A stretch of DNA of 64,000 bases, taken from Ancylobacter crimeensis. Its GTDB lineage: Bacteria > Pseudomonadota > Alphaproteobacteria > Rhizobiales > Xanthobacteraceae. Both the position numbers and the translations under genes were made by a program. The notes under the pieces were generated by a model, which was given only the letters and a program-made list of their open reading frames with translations, made no database searches and had not been told where the DNA came from. Shown here piece after piece: positions 40,782 to 49,955 of the stretch. Numbering within the stretch: position 1 is the first letter of the stretch; each line of letters starts with the position of its first letter. The stretch is from contig NZ_JALKCH010000001.1 of the NCBI RefSeq assembly GCF_023016805.1, forward strand, positions 1 to 64,000, read 5' to 3'.

Positions 40782-42080
40782 ATGACACCTGCCGCCCGGC
40801 TCGCCGCCGCCATCGAGATCGTCGAGACCGTCGCCAGCAGCCGCCGGCCCGTCGCCGACGTGCTGAAGGACTGGGGCCGCAGCCACCGCTTCGCCGGCTC
40901 GGGGGACCGTTCGGCGATCGGCTCGCTGGTCTATGACGGCCTGCGCCGCCGGGCTTCCAGCGCCTTCCTGATGGGCGAGGAGAGCGGCCGCGCTGTGCTG
41001 CTCGGCATGCTGAGGCTCGGGCGCGGGCTCGATGTCGAGGCCATCGCCGCGCTGTGCGACGGTTCCCGCTTCGCTCCGGCCGCGCTCTCCGAAGCCGAGC
41101 GCACTCGCCTTGAAACCGGCAGCCTCGACGATGCTCCCGCTCATGTCGCCGGTGATTATCCCGAATGGCTGGACGCCCCGCTCGCCGTGCTGTTCGGCGA
41201 GGAGCGCGCGGCGGAGGGTGCGGCTTTGGCCGAGCGCGCACCGCTCGACCTGCGCGTCAACACGCTGAAGGCGACGCCGGCGAAGGCCGCCGAGGCGCTG
41301 GCCCATCTCGACCCCACGCCCGGCCGCTGGTCGCCCCTTGCGCTGCGCATTGCGCTGGAGCCGGACGGCAAGGCCCCTCCGGTGACCGCCGAGCCGGCCT
41401 TCATCAAGGGCGAGGTCGAGATCCAGGACGAGGGCTCGCAGATCGCCGCCATCCTCGCCGCCCCGCCGCCGGGCGGGCAGGTGCTGGACCTGTGCGCCGG
41501 CGGTGGCGGCAAGACGCTGGAATGCGCCGCGCTGATGGACAATTCCGGCCAGATCTACGCTCATGATTCCGACCTGCGCCGCCTCGCGCCGATCCATGAA
41601 CGGCTCGCCCGCGCCGGGGTGCGTAACGTGCAGGTGCGCTCGCCGAAGGGGGCGGCGGACGTGCTGGCCGATCTTGCCGGCCGCATGGACCTCGTGCTGG
41701 TCGACGCACCCTGTACCGGCACCGGCACCTGGCGCCGCAACCCGGACGCGAAATGGCGCATCCGGCCCGGCGCACTCGACGAACGGGTGAAGGAGCAGGC
41801 CACGATCCTCGACCGCGCGGCCGGCTTCTTGAAGCCGGGCGGCCGGCTCGCCTACATCACCTGCTCGCTGCTGGATGCGGAGAACGGCGCGCAGATCCGG
41901 GCTTTTCTCGACCGGCATCATGGCTTCGAGGTGATCCCGCCCGCCGAGACGCTGCCCGCCCTCGGCCTCGCCGGCCTCGCGCTGCGCGGCGCCGCGTTGG
42001 TGCGGCCGGAAGGCGCGATGCTGACCCCGCGCCGCACCGGGACGGATGGCTTCTTCATCAGCGTGCTGCGCCGGGCGTGA
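40782..42080 (+). CDS. RsmB/NOP-family RNA m5C methyltransferase
   Basis: 432 residues. The C-terminal half has SAM motif VLDLCAGGGGKTLECAALM, the motif IV cysteine in VDAPCTGTGTWRRNPD and the catalytic motif VI cysteine in YITCSLLDAEN. The N-terminal NusB-like part is reduced. The enzyme makes 5-methylcytosine in rRNA. Which nucleotide is uncertain, so no symbol is given. TGGAG precedes ATG 40782. Confidence 0.92.
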   Translation: MTPAARLAAAIEIVETVASSRRPVADVLKDWGRSHRFAGSGDRSAIGSLVYDGLRRRASSAFLMGEESGRAVLLGMLRLGRGLDVEAIAALCDGSRFAPAALSEAERTRLETGSLDDAPAHVAGDYPEWLDAPLAVLFGEERAAEGAALAERAPLDLRVNTLKATPAKAAEALAHLDPTPGRWSPLALRIALEPDGKAPPVTAEPAFIKGEVEIQDEGSQIAAILAAPPPGGQVLDLCAGGGGKTLECAALMDNSGQIYAHDSDLRRLAPIHERLARAGVRNVQVRSPKGAADVLADLAGRMDLVLVDAPCTGTGTWRRNPDAKWRIRPGALDERVKEQATILDRAAGFLKPGGRLAYITCSLLDAENGAQIRAFLDRHHGFEVIPPAETLPALGLAGLALRGAALVRPEGAMLTPRRTGTDGFFISVLRRA

Positions 42081-42277
42081 GGCGCCGGCGGCTTCGCGAT
42101 GGGCCGATGGTCACCGCTCCCGACCTGCGGGAACGGGAAGGGGAGCAACGGGCGGAAGGCGTGACGGACGGGTTGGGTAGGTTTGACGACAGGCTTCGGC
42201 GGGCCCGGGCCACTGTCTTCGAATCGCGCCGCTCCCGGTCTATGCTGGCTCATTCCAGCGCCACCGGAGGCCCGTGC

Positions 42278-42502
42278 ATGTTCCTGATCCGCCTGCTGCT
42301 GGTGCTCTTCGTCGTCGTGCTCGGCTATTGGCTCTATTACGTCTTCGCCGCCGCCGACCTCTACGACCCCATCGGCGTCGCCATCAACGAGCACATGCCC
42401 CGCACCCTGCGCGACCTGAGCTGCCGCACCCTGTTGCGGCGCCATCCCGACGCGGTGCAGGAGCCCGCCGGCTGCGAACATCTGTGGCGGGTCGAGCTGT
42501 GA
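42278..42502 (+). CDS. Small single-TM protein, unknown
   Basis: 74 residues: a TM helix (about 2-24, MFLIRLLLVLFVVVLGYWLYYV) followed by a short soluble tail with two cysteines (LSCRTLLRRHPDAVQEPAGC). GGAGG stands 7 nt before ATG 42278. It lies between the rsmB-like gene and guaA, same strand. I do not recognise a family. The strong SD and clean membrane/soluble layout support a real gene. Confidence 0.6.
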   Translation: MFLIRLLLVLFVVVLGYWLYYVFAAADLYDPIGVAINEHMPRTLRDLSCRTLLRRHPDAVQEPAGCEHLWRVEL

Positions 42503-42570
42503 GCCCGCCGCATTCCCCCGCTGCGCATCTGGCGCTGGACGCCTGCCCTGCGCCTCACTAAAAGCCCGCC

Positions 42571-44154
42571 ATGACACACGCTGCACACATCACCGCTTCC
42601 GCCCCGACGCACGACACCATCCTCATCATCGACTTCGGCTCGCAGGTGACGCAGCTCATCGCCCGCCGGGTGCGCGAGACGGGTGTCTATTGCGAGATCC
42701 ACCCCTTCCAGAACGCGGCGGCCGCTTTCGAGCGGCTGAAGCCGAAGGGCGTCATCTTTTCCGGCGGCCCGGATTCGGTGACGCGCGAGGGCAGCCCGCG
42801 GGCGCCCGAGGCGGTGTTCGAGAGCGGCGTGCCGATCCTCGGCATCTGCTACGGGCAGCAGACGCTGGCGACCCAGCTCGGCGGCCTTGTGGAAGGCGGC
42901 CACGCCGCGGAATTCGGCCGCGCCGATATCGAGGTGAAGGCCGCCAGCCCGCTCTTCGAAGGCGTCTGGGAGATCGGCGGGCGCTATCCGGTGTGGATGA
43001 GCCATGGCGACCGCGTGACGAAGCTGCCCGAGGGCTTCGCGGTTCTGGCGACCTCCGAGAACGCGCCCTTCGCCATCGCGGCGGATGAGGCGCGGGGCTA
43101 CTACACCACCATGTTCCACCCCGAGGTGGTGCACACGGTGGATGGCGGCCGGCTGCTGGCGAATTTCGTGCACAACATCGTCGGACTGAAGGCCGACTGG
43201 ACCATGGCCGCCTTCCGCGAGGAGGAGATCCGCCGCATCCGCGCGCAGGTCGGCACCGAGAAGGTGATCTGCGGCCTGTCGGGCGGCGTCGATTCCGCGG
43301 TGGCGGCGGTGCTGATCCACGAGGCGATCGGCGACCAGCTCACCTGCGTCTTCGTCGACCACGGCCTGCTGCGCCTCGGCGAGGCGGAGAAGGTCGTCAC
43401 CCTGTTCCGCGACAGCTACAACATCCCGCTCGTCCATGTGGACGCGGAGGAGATGTTCCTGAAGGCGCTGGAGGGCGTGAGCGACCCCGAGGTGAAGCGA
43501 AAGACCATCGGCAAGCTGTTCATCGACGTGTTCGAGGCCGAAGCGAAGAAGATCGGCGGCGCCCGCTTCCTCGCCCAGGGCACGCTCTACCCGGACGTGA
43601 TCGAGAGCGTGAGTTTCTCGGGCGGACCCTCGGTGACGATCAAGAGCCACCACAATGTCGGCGGCCTGCCCGAGCGCATGAACATGAAGCTGGTGGAGCC
43701 GCTGCGCGAGCTGTTCAAGGACGAGGTTCGCGTGCTCGGCCGCGAGCTCGGCCTGCCGGAGGCCTTCGTCGGCCGCCACCCGTTCCCCGGCCCCGGCCTC
43801 GCGATCCGCTGCCCCGGCGAGATCACCCGCGAGAAGCTCGACATCCTGCGCCTCGCCGACGAGATCTACCTGGAGGAGATCCGCCGCAACGGCCTCTACG
43901 ACGTGATCTGGCAGGCCTTCGCCGTGATCCTGCCAGTGAAGACGGTGGGTGTGATGGGCGACTACCGGACCTATGACTACGTGGTCGCGCTGCGCGCGGT
44001 GACCTCGGTGGACGGCATGACGGCGGATTTCTACCCCTTCGACATGACCTTCCTGGCCCGCACCGCCACCCGTATCGTCAATGAGGTTAAGGGCGTCAAC
44101 CGTGTGGTCTACGACGTGACCTCAAAGCCGCCGGGGACTATTGAGTGGGAGTGA
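42571..44154 (+). CDS. guaA: GMP synthase GuaA
   Basis: 527 residues. The class I amidotransferase domain has Cys in GICYGQQTL and a His/Glu pair in FHPEVVHT. The ATP-PPase domain has the PP-loop GLSGGVDSA, and the dimerisation domain ends in [15 protein letters not shown]. It converts XMP, ATP and glutamine to GMP. Its last codons form the integration site of the island that begins right after the stop; the coding end is restored intact. Confidence 0.97.
   Translation: MTHAAHITASAPTHDTILIIDFGSQVTQLIARRVRETGVYCEIHPFQNAAAAFERLKPKGVIFSGGPDSVTREGSPRAPEAVFESGVPILGICYGQQTLATQLGGLVEGGHAAEFGRADIEVKAASPLFEGVWEIGGRYPVWMSHGDRVTKLPEGFAVLATSENAPFAIAADEARGYYTTMFHPEVVHTVDGGRLLANFVHNIVGLKADWTMAAFREEEIRRIRAQVGTEKVICGLSGGVDSAVAAVLIHEAIGDQLTCVFVDHGLLRLGEAEKVVTLFRDSYNIPLVHVDAEEMFLKALEGVSDPEVKRKTIGKLFIDVFEAEAKKIGGARFLAQGTLYPDVIESVSFSGGPSVTIKSHHNVGGLPERMNMKLVEPLRELFKDEVRVLGRELGLPEAFVGRHPFPGPGLAIRCPGEITREKLDILRLADEIYLEEIRRNGLYDVIWQAFAVILPVKTVGVMGDYRTYDYVVALRAVTSVDGMTADFYPFDMTFLARTATRIVNEVKGVNRVVYDVTSKPPGTIEWE
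44131..44154. other. Presumed attL in the 3' end of guaA
   Basis: The end of guaA (encoding PPGTIEWE and stop) followed 220 bp later by a rightward tyrosine integrase matches the known habit of integrative elements to insert in the guaA 3' end. The exact core cannot be set without the right copy. I searched by eye to the end of the window and found no second copy. Confidence 0.5.
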
Positions 44155-44270
44155 ATTAGGGTGGTTTCAGACCATCCCGCTCCGTGCCAGAAATCGCACG
44201 AACTCTTTGACTGACAAGGATTATTTTTCCCACCCCGTATCGCTGCGTGTCACCCCAGCCGAGCCACTTT

Positions 44271-44349
44271 GTTGGTACCGATGTTGGTATGGCGCAGGAT
44301 GGTCGAAAAACGGGCTTCCGATACCAACAGGGCCTCTTGATGGTATCCG
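44271..44349. repeat. Four TTGGTAYS motifs before the integrase
   Basis: GTTGGTACCG (44271-44280), GTTGGTATGG (44283-44292), the inverted CCGATACCAAC (44319-44329) and TGGTATCCG (44341-44349) lie within 80 bp between the presumed attL and int. Their spacing and orientation suit arm-type integrase or excisionase (AlpA) sites. Confidence 0.45.
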
Positions 44350-44374
44350 TTCGCCCCCGACCGGATGCGGATTT

Positions 44375-45724
44375 ATGAGCGAACTCACTGATAAAGAACT
44401 GAAAAATCTGAAGCCGAGGGCCAAGCTCTACAAGGTGACGGACCGCGACGGGATGTACGCGGCCGTCACCCCGACCGGGGTCGTCTCGTTCCGGTATCAG
44501 TACCGGGTGAACGGGCGGCAGGAGGTCTTAACCATCGGCCGATATAGCGCCGAGGCGGCGCGCAAGCTGACACGGGCGCCCGACGTGCTGGAATACGGCA
44601 TGGAGGTGTCGCTTGCGGAGGCGAGGTCGCTGCTCGCGCGTGCCCGGCGTCAGGTCGAGCGGGGAGAGTCGCCGTCGAAAGCCAAGGTGGAGAAGCGCAC
44701 CGCGTCAGCCGAGGCGTTGACGTTCGGCGGGTGGGCGGAAGCCTACTTCAAGCACAAAGCCGATCCCAAGTCGGGGGCCGAGAGACTGGCCGACAGCACC
44801 CTGGCGATGCGCCGGTCTGTCTATGACCGCGCCATCGCGGGGGAGTTGTCGAAGCTCAAGCTGGGGGAGGTGACGCCGCAACGCCTCAAACATCTGTGCG
44901 ACGAGGTTAAGGAGAAGCGCGGGCCAGCCGTCGCCGTGCATGTCCGCGAGGTCGTGTTGCTGGTGTTCCGCCATGCCCAGGGAAGTGGGCTGGACGTGAG
45001 CAACCCGGCCGAGTCGATCCGCACCAGCGCCATCGCCAACTTCGAGCCGCGCGAGCGCGCCTTGTCGCCATCCGAGGTCCGCGCCGTCCTGGCGGCCTTG
45101 GATCATGTGTCGGCTGCGCCCACGCTGCGCTTGGCGGTGAAGTTTGTCCTGCTGAGCGGCGTCCGCAAGTCGGAGTTCATCGACGCCACTTGGAAGGAAA
45201 TCGACTTCGCCGCTGCGCGCTGGACGATCCCGGCCGAGCGCATGAAGGCCGGCAAGGCGCATGTCGTCCCACTGAGCGATCAGGCGCTCGACATTCTGAC
45301 CGTGTTTCGCACCATGTTCGGCGCCAGCCGATACCTGCACCCCGGCCGATACGACAGCGACACGCCGATCAGTAACGCCACCCTCAACCGCGTGATTGAC
45401 ACGGTGGTAGAGCGTATCCGGGAGACTGATCCTGACTTTCAGAGCTTCGGCGTTCACGACCTGCGTCGCACGTTCTCCACCGGCCTGAACCGCGCCAAGT
45501 TCGATGATCGCTGGATTGAGATGAGCTTGGCCCACGCGCCCCGGAACCGGATCGCGGCCGTCTACAACGTGAACCGCTACCTCGCCGAGCGGAAGATCAT
45601 GCTTCAGTGCTGGGCCGATATGCTCGACGCCTGGGCGAAGGGCGAATCCGCGAAAGACCTGATCGCCGACGCGAAGCGACGTGCCGCCGAGGTCCACGAC
45701 GACGAATTGGATGACGATCTCTGA
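44375..45724 (+). CDS. int: P4-type tyrosine integrase
   Basis: 449 residues. An N-terminal DUF4102-like arm-binding domain (about 1-105, KVTDRDGMYAAVTPTG; FRYQYRVNGRQEVLTIGRYS) precedes the core-binding and catalytic domains. The catalytic set is visible: Arg in LLSGVRKSEF, HxxR in VHDLRRTFSTGL, late His in LAHAPRN and Tyr in AAVYNVN. It would integrate and excise the island at guaA. ATG 44375 is taken over the long reading that begins inside guaA. Confidence 0.95.
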   Translation: MSELTDKELKNLKPRAKLYKVTDRDGMYAAVTPTGVVSFRYQYRVNGRQEVLTIGRYSAEAARKLTRAPDVLEYGMEVSLAEARSLLARARRQVERGESPSKAKVEKRTASAEALTFGGWAEAYFKHKADPKSGAERLADSTLAMRRSVYDRAIAGELSKLKLGEVTPQRLKHLCDEVKEKRGPAVAVHVREVVLLVFRHAQGSGLDVSNPAESIRTSAIANFEPRERALSPSEVRAVLAALDHVSAAPTLRLAVKFVLLSGVRKSEFIDATWKEIDFAAARWTIPAERMKAGKAHVVPLSDQALDILTVFRTMFGASRYLHPGRYDSDTPISNATLNRVIDTVVERIRETDPDFQSFGVHDLRRTFSTGLNRAKFDDRWIEMSLAHAPRNRIAAVYNVNRYLAERKIMLQCWADMLDAWAKGESAKDLIADAKRRAAEVHDDELDDDL

Positions 45725-45725
45725 A

Positions 45726-45974
45726 CTACGTGCGGCTCGCGTCCATTCTGTTGTCCCGCTCCCGGCCCTGAGTTGTTGTCGTTGGTGGCCGCCAGCCGGC
45801 GGGATCGGCGATCCAGCGGTCGATGTCGGATTCGTGCCAGCCCGCACCATTGACGCTGATCCTCATCTGAGTGGGGAACGTGCCCTCGGCGATCTTGCGG
45901 TAGATGGTGGACCGGGACAGGCCGGTGCGGGCGAGAACAGTTTTCATGCGGACGATACGGTCTGCTACGAGCAT
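45726..45974 (-). CDS. AlpA-family HTH regulator/excisionase
   Basis: 82 residues. An AlpA/MerR-like winged HTH (ARTGLSRSTIYRKIAEGTFP) with the usual WHESDIDRWI end. AlpA proteins regulate or assist excision of P4-integrase islands. It is convergent with int, whose stop is 1 bp away. The basic, polar tail after residue 60 is not conserved in the fold. Confidence 0.85.
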   Translation of the reverse strand: MLVADRIVRMKTVLARTGLSRSTIYRKIAEGTFPTQMRISVNGAGWHESDIDRWIADPAGWRPPTTTTQGRERDNRMDASRT

Positions 45975-46103
45975 GGTTGCGCTGCCTCCTGCTGGGTGCT
46001 TCTGACATTGCAGAGACCAGACAGAGCGATGATTTGTTGTTGTGCAATAGATATTTAGTGGTCGTAGTAGCGTGGCGTGGAGGCGGCGGAAAATAGGATA
46101 GTT

Positions 46104-48183
46104 CTACAGTCCGATACTCCGGCCTCTGCCGAGATCGATGCCGTGGCTGAACGCGAGTTCCCGACCGAGGCTGCGGCCCGAGTCGATCCCGATACCGAGG
46201 TCTCGCTTGCGGCCTTCGAGGATGGATTCAAGCTGCGGATCGCGTTCAAGGCTCTTCGCCATGTCGCCCATCGCCGACCGCGTGGACTTATAACCGGACA
46301 TGTCGCCCGCTTGGTATTGGCGCTGGCTGGCGCGGTCCAGCCTCTGCCAACTCTCCACGAAGCGATCCGCACGAATCTGCGGATCAGTGCGCAACTCGGT
46401 TTCGAGTTGAAGGGCGCGCACAGTGCGATTGACCTGGCCCGTGGCCGCTTCCGAGGCAAGCTCCGGGTTCTTCTTGTAGGCGGCTTCGGCGTCGTGCGGA
46501 CCGTAGGGCCGCACCTCCTCGAAGACCTTGCGGGCTTCCTGCAATTCCTCCACCTGCTCCGGGCTGGCCCTGCCGCCTTGCTCCTGCATCTCGAAGATCG
46601 CATCCACGGCGCGGGCATGACGCACGAGCGCCTTGGTGCGGACCTTGCGCAGGGCCTCCTCCGGGTCTTCCTCCACCTTCCTTTCCGACCCTTGCTCGCT
46701 CTCGGTGGGCAGGTGCATCCCGTCGAACATGCCGCGCACCTTTTCCGGCACGACCTTGCGCACGATTTCGGCTAGGCGCTCGCGGAAGGCGATCCCGCGC
46801 CGCTCGGCATAGTCCTGCGCCGGATCGGCGCGCTCGTAATCCGACGCCATATCCTTGGCCCGGTCGCGCGACAGGGTGCGGATGAGCCGGTCCTGGTCGG
46901 CGAAGTCTTCGCGGCCGTAATGCAGGTCCATCCCGTCGCGGTGCCGCGACAGGGCGACATAGCTGCCGTGGGCGTCCAGGCCAGGCGTCGCCAGAACATG
47001 GGTGCGGTCCACCGTCATGCCCTGCGCCTTATGGATGGTCGCCGCATAGCCGTGGTCGATCCGGTCGTAATCTTTGAAGTCGAATGAGACATTGCGCCCG
47101 TCGTCGGTGCGCACGGACATAGATCGTTCGCTGACCTGCTCGACGGTCCCGAGCGTGCCGTTCTTCACGCCAAGGCCGCGCTCGTTTTGTAGGAACATGA
47201 CGCGATCCCCGCCGGCGAAGCTGCGCGCGCCGCGTTCGACCGTTAGGCGGACGTCATCGCCCAAATCGCCGGCTTCCCGCATCCGTTCGCGCGCGGCCTC
47301 GTTGAGCGCGCGCACCTCGTCGTTGGTGTGGGTGAGGATGATGCGGCTCTGGTCGGGCGATGCCTGTCGGTCGCGGTCCCAGCGGTCGATCAGATCGTCG
47401 CGCGCCTGTTCCCGCGTCGGCGCGGCATGGACCATGCCGTGACCGTCATAGGCATGGATCGCGTCGCCCGTCCGGCCGGTCGCCAGATCGCGCGTGGCGT
47501 CGCGCTGCCAATCCTCCCGTTGGCGGCGCACCTCGCCGATCTCCGCGCCGCCGTGGCGTTCGTGAATGGAGCGGAACGCCGCGCCCGCCTCGATGGATTG
47601 CAACTGTTGCGGATCGCCGACCAAGACCACCTTGGCGCCCGCGTCGGCGGCATGGGACAGCACGCGCTCCAACTGGCGCGTGCCGACCATGCCGGCCTCG
47701 TCGATGACAAGTACATCGCGCGACGTGAGTGCGTCGCGGCCCTGTCCCCAACCATGTTCCATGCTGGCGATGGTGCGCGACGCGATGCCCGATCCGCTTT
47801 CCAGATTCTCGGCGGCGATGCCGGACAGCGCGACGCCCCGGACCTCATAGCCCGCCGCTTCCCAGGCTTCGCGCGCCACGCCCAGCATTGCGCTTTTTCC
47901 CGTCCCGGCGTAACCGACCACGACGCCCAGATCACGCCCGTCCGTGACATGCGCCAGCGCCTTGGCCTGCTCTCCTGAAAGCACAAGGCCGCGCGCTTCC
48001 GCACGCGCCAGCGCCGTTTCGCGATCTCTGTCGCCGACCTCATGGCGCTCCTTCTCGACCATGAGTTCGGCGGCGCGGTGCAGGCGCTGTTCAGTCTCGA
48101 TCATCTCGCGGGTGGTGAAGCGGTCCTCGCCGCGTCCGTCCGCGCCGAGTTCGACCAGGTCGGGCGCGCTCCGTATTGCGCCC
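46104..48183 (-). pseudogene. TraA relaxase, helicase half only
   Basis: About 693 codons match the C-terminal two thirds of Ti-type TraA: TTREMIETEQRLHRAAELM, Walker A VGYAGTGKSAML, DEAG-like VLVIDEAGMVGTRQLERVL, GDPQQLQSIEAGAAFR and late YAATIHKAQGMTVDRTHVL. The N-terminal MobA/MobL relaxase domain with its nicking Tyr and His triad is missing. The gene begins in the middle of the broken abiEii sequence, with no start of its own. The helicase portion is otherwise open, so a fragment might be translated, but conjugative nicking is lost. Confidence 0.8.
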
Positions 48184-48681
48184 ATGCTGGCGGTCGAAGG
48201 CCGCCACGATCTTGCCCGCATAGAGGTCGGCGAAGGACACGACCTGCATTTCGGCGAAGCCGAAGGCGTCTTCGACAGCGGGAACCACGCTCATCACGAC
48301 AGGATCATAGACCGCGCCGCGAAGCACTGGCGTCACCTCGATCTTGATCTGCACGCCGCTCGCCCGAACGATCAGCTTGGTGACGATATTCTCGTCGGCG
48401 GAACGTGAAGCATTGACTCTCGCGGCGGGGATGCCCCGCTTGATTCGTTCCTTGATCCGCAGCATGGCGGCGTTGATTGACGCGAGCGATGTGGCTCGAT
48501 CTTCGACCGGCAGATAGGTCAGGTCGATGTCCACGGAGAGGCGCGGCATGTCGCGCACGAACAGGTTGATCGCGGTGCCCCCTTTGAGCGCGAAAACCCG
48601 CTCCTCCGCGACGAAAGGAAGGACGCGAATGAGAAGGGCGACCTGCTGTCGATATGTGTCCAGGAAGGCCATGAACTTCAC
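48184..48681 (-). pseudogene. AbiEii toxin, 3'-truncated
   Basis: About 166 residues of the nucleotidyltransferase toxin AbiEii. The active-site pattern is intact (GGTAINLFVRDMPRLSVDID, then LTY), and homology runs to FADLYAGKIVAAFDRQH at about 48184. The frame then enters TraA sequence out of frame, adding about 30 foreign residues. Family members have about 290-300 residues, so the C-terminal helical domain is lost. The start overlaps the end of the antitoxin gene by 4 bp. Confidence 0.75.
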
Positions 48682-49466
48682 GGACCTTCAAGATCGGACG
48701 GCACGGTGATGTTGTAGCGCGGATCGAGTCTGCCGCCTTTGGCGAGGACGCGCTTGCCCGAACCCAGGTCGACGCGGGATACATCGAGCCGGGATCGCCA
48801 CGCATGGCGGTGGCGGTCGGCGAAGTAGAGAAAGAGCCGCTTGACCTTCACGCTGGCGCAAGCCTCCAATAGGGCTTGCAAACGGCGCGGGCTCAGATCG
48901 CTCATCCCCGCCATCAAGGCATCGGCCTGATGGAAGCTCTCATGCTCGGGCAGTTCGTCGAGCAATTCGAGAACGGCGCGCTCCTTGCTGGAATAGCGGA
49001 TGGGCAAGGTCAGGCCGCCGGCGCTGACCATGACGGGGCTTGGCTCGGGCGGTGCGTCGGCATCGCCGGGAAACAGCCGCAGGCTGTTGTGCCAGCGAAA
49101 GGTCACATCGAGCGGCAGGCTCGCCAGCCAAGTCGGCGGGCGCTTCGGCCCGTAAAGATGAACCTCGCGCATGGCTGTCGAAAGGTAATGGACGTAACCC
49201 TGCTGTTCGAGCGCGGTGCGCCCGCCAACGGCGAGCGGAAGGTCCAGCACCGTCTGGAGCGAGACGACCACCTGCTGCCAGGTGAGCGGCGTGCGCGAGC
49301 GGCGATAGACGCGCCGGGCCGGGCTATAGAGCCAGCCCGCGCGAACATACTGGCTGCGCAGCGCCGACGAGTAGCCGTGGGCCTCCATCCAGGCGGCATC
49401 GGCCAGGAGTCCCTCGGGGAGTTCCTGCTGGAGCCGGTTTAGCTTGCTGCCAGAACGCATATCCAT
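48678..49466 (-). CDS. AbiEi antitoxin (type IV TA)
   Basis: 262 residues. An N-terminal HTH (LPEGLLADAAWMEAHGYSSALRSQYVRAGWL) regulates the operon; a C-terminal AbiEi domain (about 100-250) follows. AbiEi both represses its operon and opposes AbiEii. Starts at MLS, MDM or MRS (49475, 49466, 49460) all overlap a palindrome in the start region; 49466 is a compromise. It appears intact although its toxin is truncated. Confidence 0.8.
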   Translation of the reverse strand: MDMRSGSKLNRLQQELPEGLLADAAWMEAHGYSSALRSQYVRAGWLYSPARRVYRRSRTPLTWQQVVVSLQTVLDLPLAVGGRTALEQQGYVHYLSTAMREVHLYGPKRPPTWLASLPLDVTFRWHNSLRLFPGDADAPPEPSPVMVSAGGLTLPIRYSSKERAVLELLDELPEHESFHQADALMAGMSDLSPRRLQALLEACASVKVKRLFLYFADRHRHAWRSRLDVSRVDLGSGKRVLAKGGRLDPRYNITVPSDLEGP

Positions 49467-49538
49467 GCTTAGCATTTTGGCGGATTTCCAAACCGATGTC
49501 GAGTTCATACTTCTTGAGATTCGCTAAGTTATGCTTAG
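49465..49538. promoter_or_regulatory. Operator-like repeats at abiEi
   Basis: ATGCTTAGCAT (49465-49475) is a palindrome at the abiEi start. CTAAGTTATGCTTAG (49524-49538) is an inverted repeat 50 bp upstream. Both share ATGCTTAG. Such paired sites suit AbiEi autorepression. Confidence 0.45.
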
Positions 49539-49757
49539 TGTTTCATGAAATTTATAAACCGCCTTCAAGATCAATGAGAAGCTCGACCACACCGGATCGT
49601 CCTGGAAAATCCGCTTCCAGAGCGGAATTTTCAATATGATGCTGCGGCAGCCCGGCCCAACCGCCACTGCTCGCCTCAGGATGGGGCGCTACCGCTATCT
49701 TCCCTAATTTTCTCCGATCTTCTATACACTTCTCAAACCACGAGTCACGGCGGGCGC

Positions 49758-49955
49758 ATGGCCGACGAAATCCTGACGATCCGGGAGGTGGCGGAACTTC
49801 TCAAGATCAATGAAAAGACCGCCTATAAGCTCGCCTCGGCAGGCAAGATTCCTGGCTTCAAGGTCGGCGGATCGTGGCGATTCCAGCGGCAGGAAATCGC
49901 AAACTGGATAAAGCGTAAGGTTGAGGAACAGCAGGGGGGCAGCGGGGGCGCATGA
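49758..49955 (+). CDS. HTH_17 excisionase-like DNA-binding protein
   Basis: 65 residues: LTIREVAELLKINEKTAYKLASAGKIPGFKVGGSWRF, the MerR-like/excisionase HTH_17 fold, and a short basic helix IANWIKRKVEEQ. Its stop overlaps the HsdR start (ATGA). Small HTH proteins of this type often precede EcoEI-like restriction genes, so a regulatory role on that locus is likely rather than excision. Confidence 0.85.
   Translation: MADEILTIREVAELLKINEKTAYKLASAGKIPGFKVGGSWRFQRQEIANWIKRKVEEQQGGSGGA

Noticed and set aside
46140-49442. Plus-strand frames across the TraA/AbiE region (for example 47328-47978)
   Set aside because: Shadows of the minus-strand genes without motifs or start signals.
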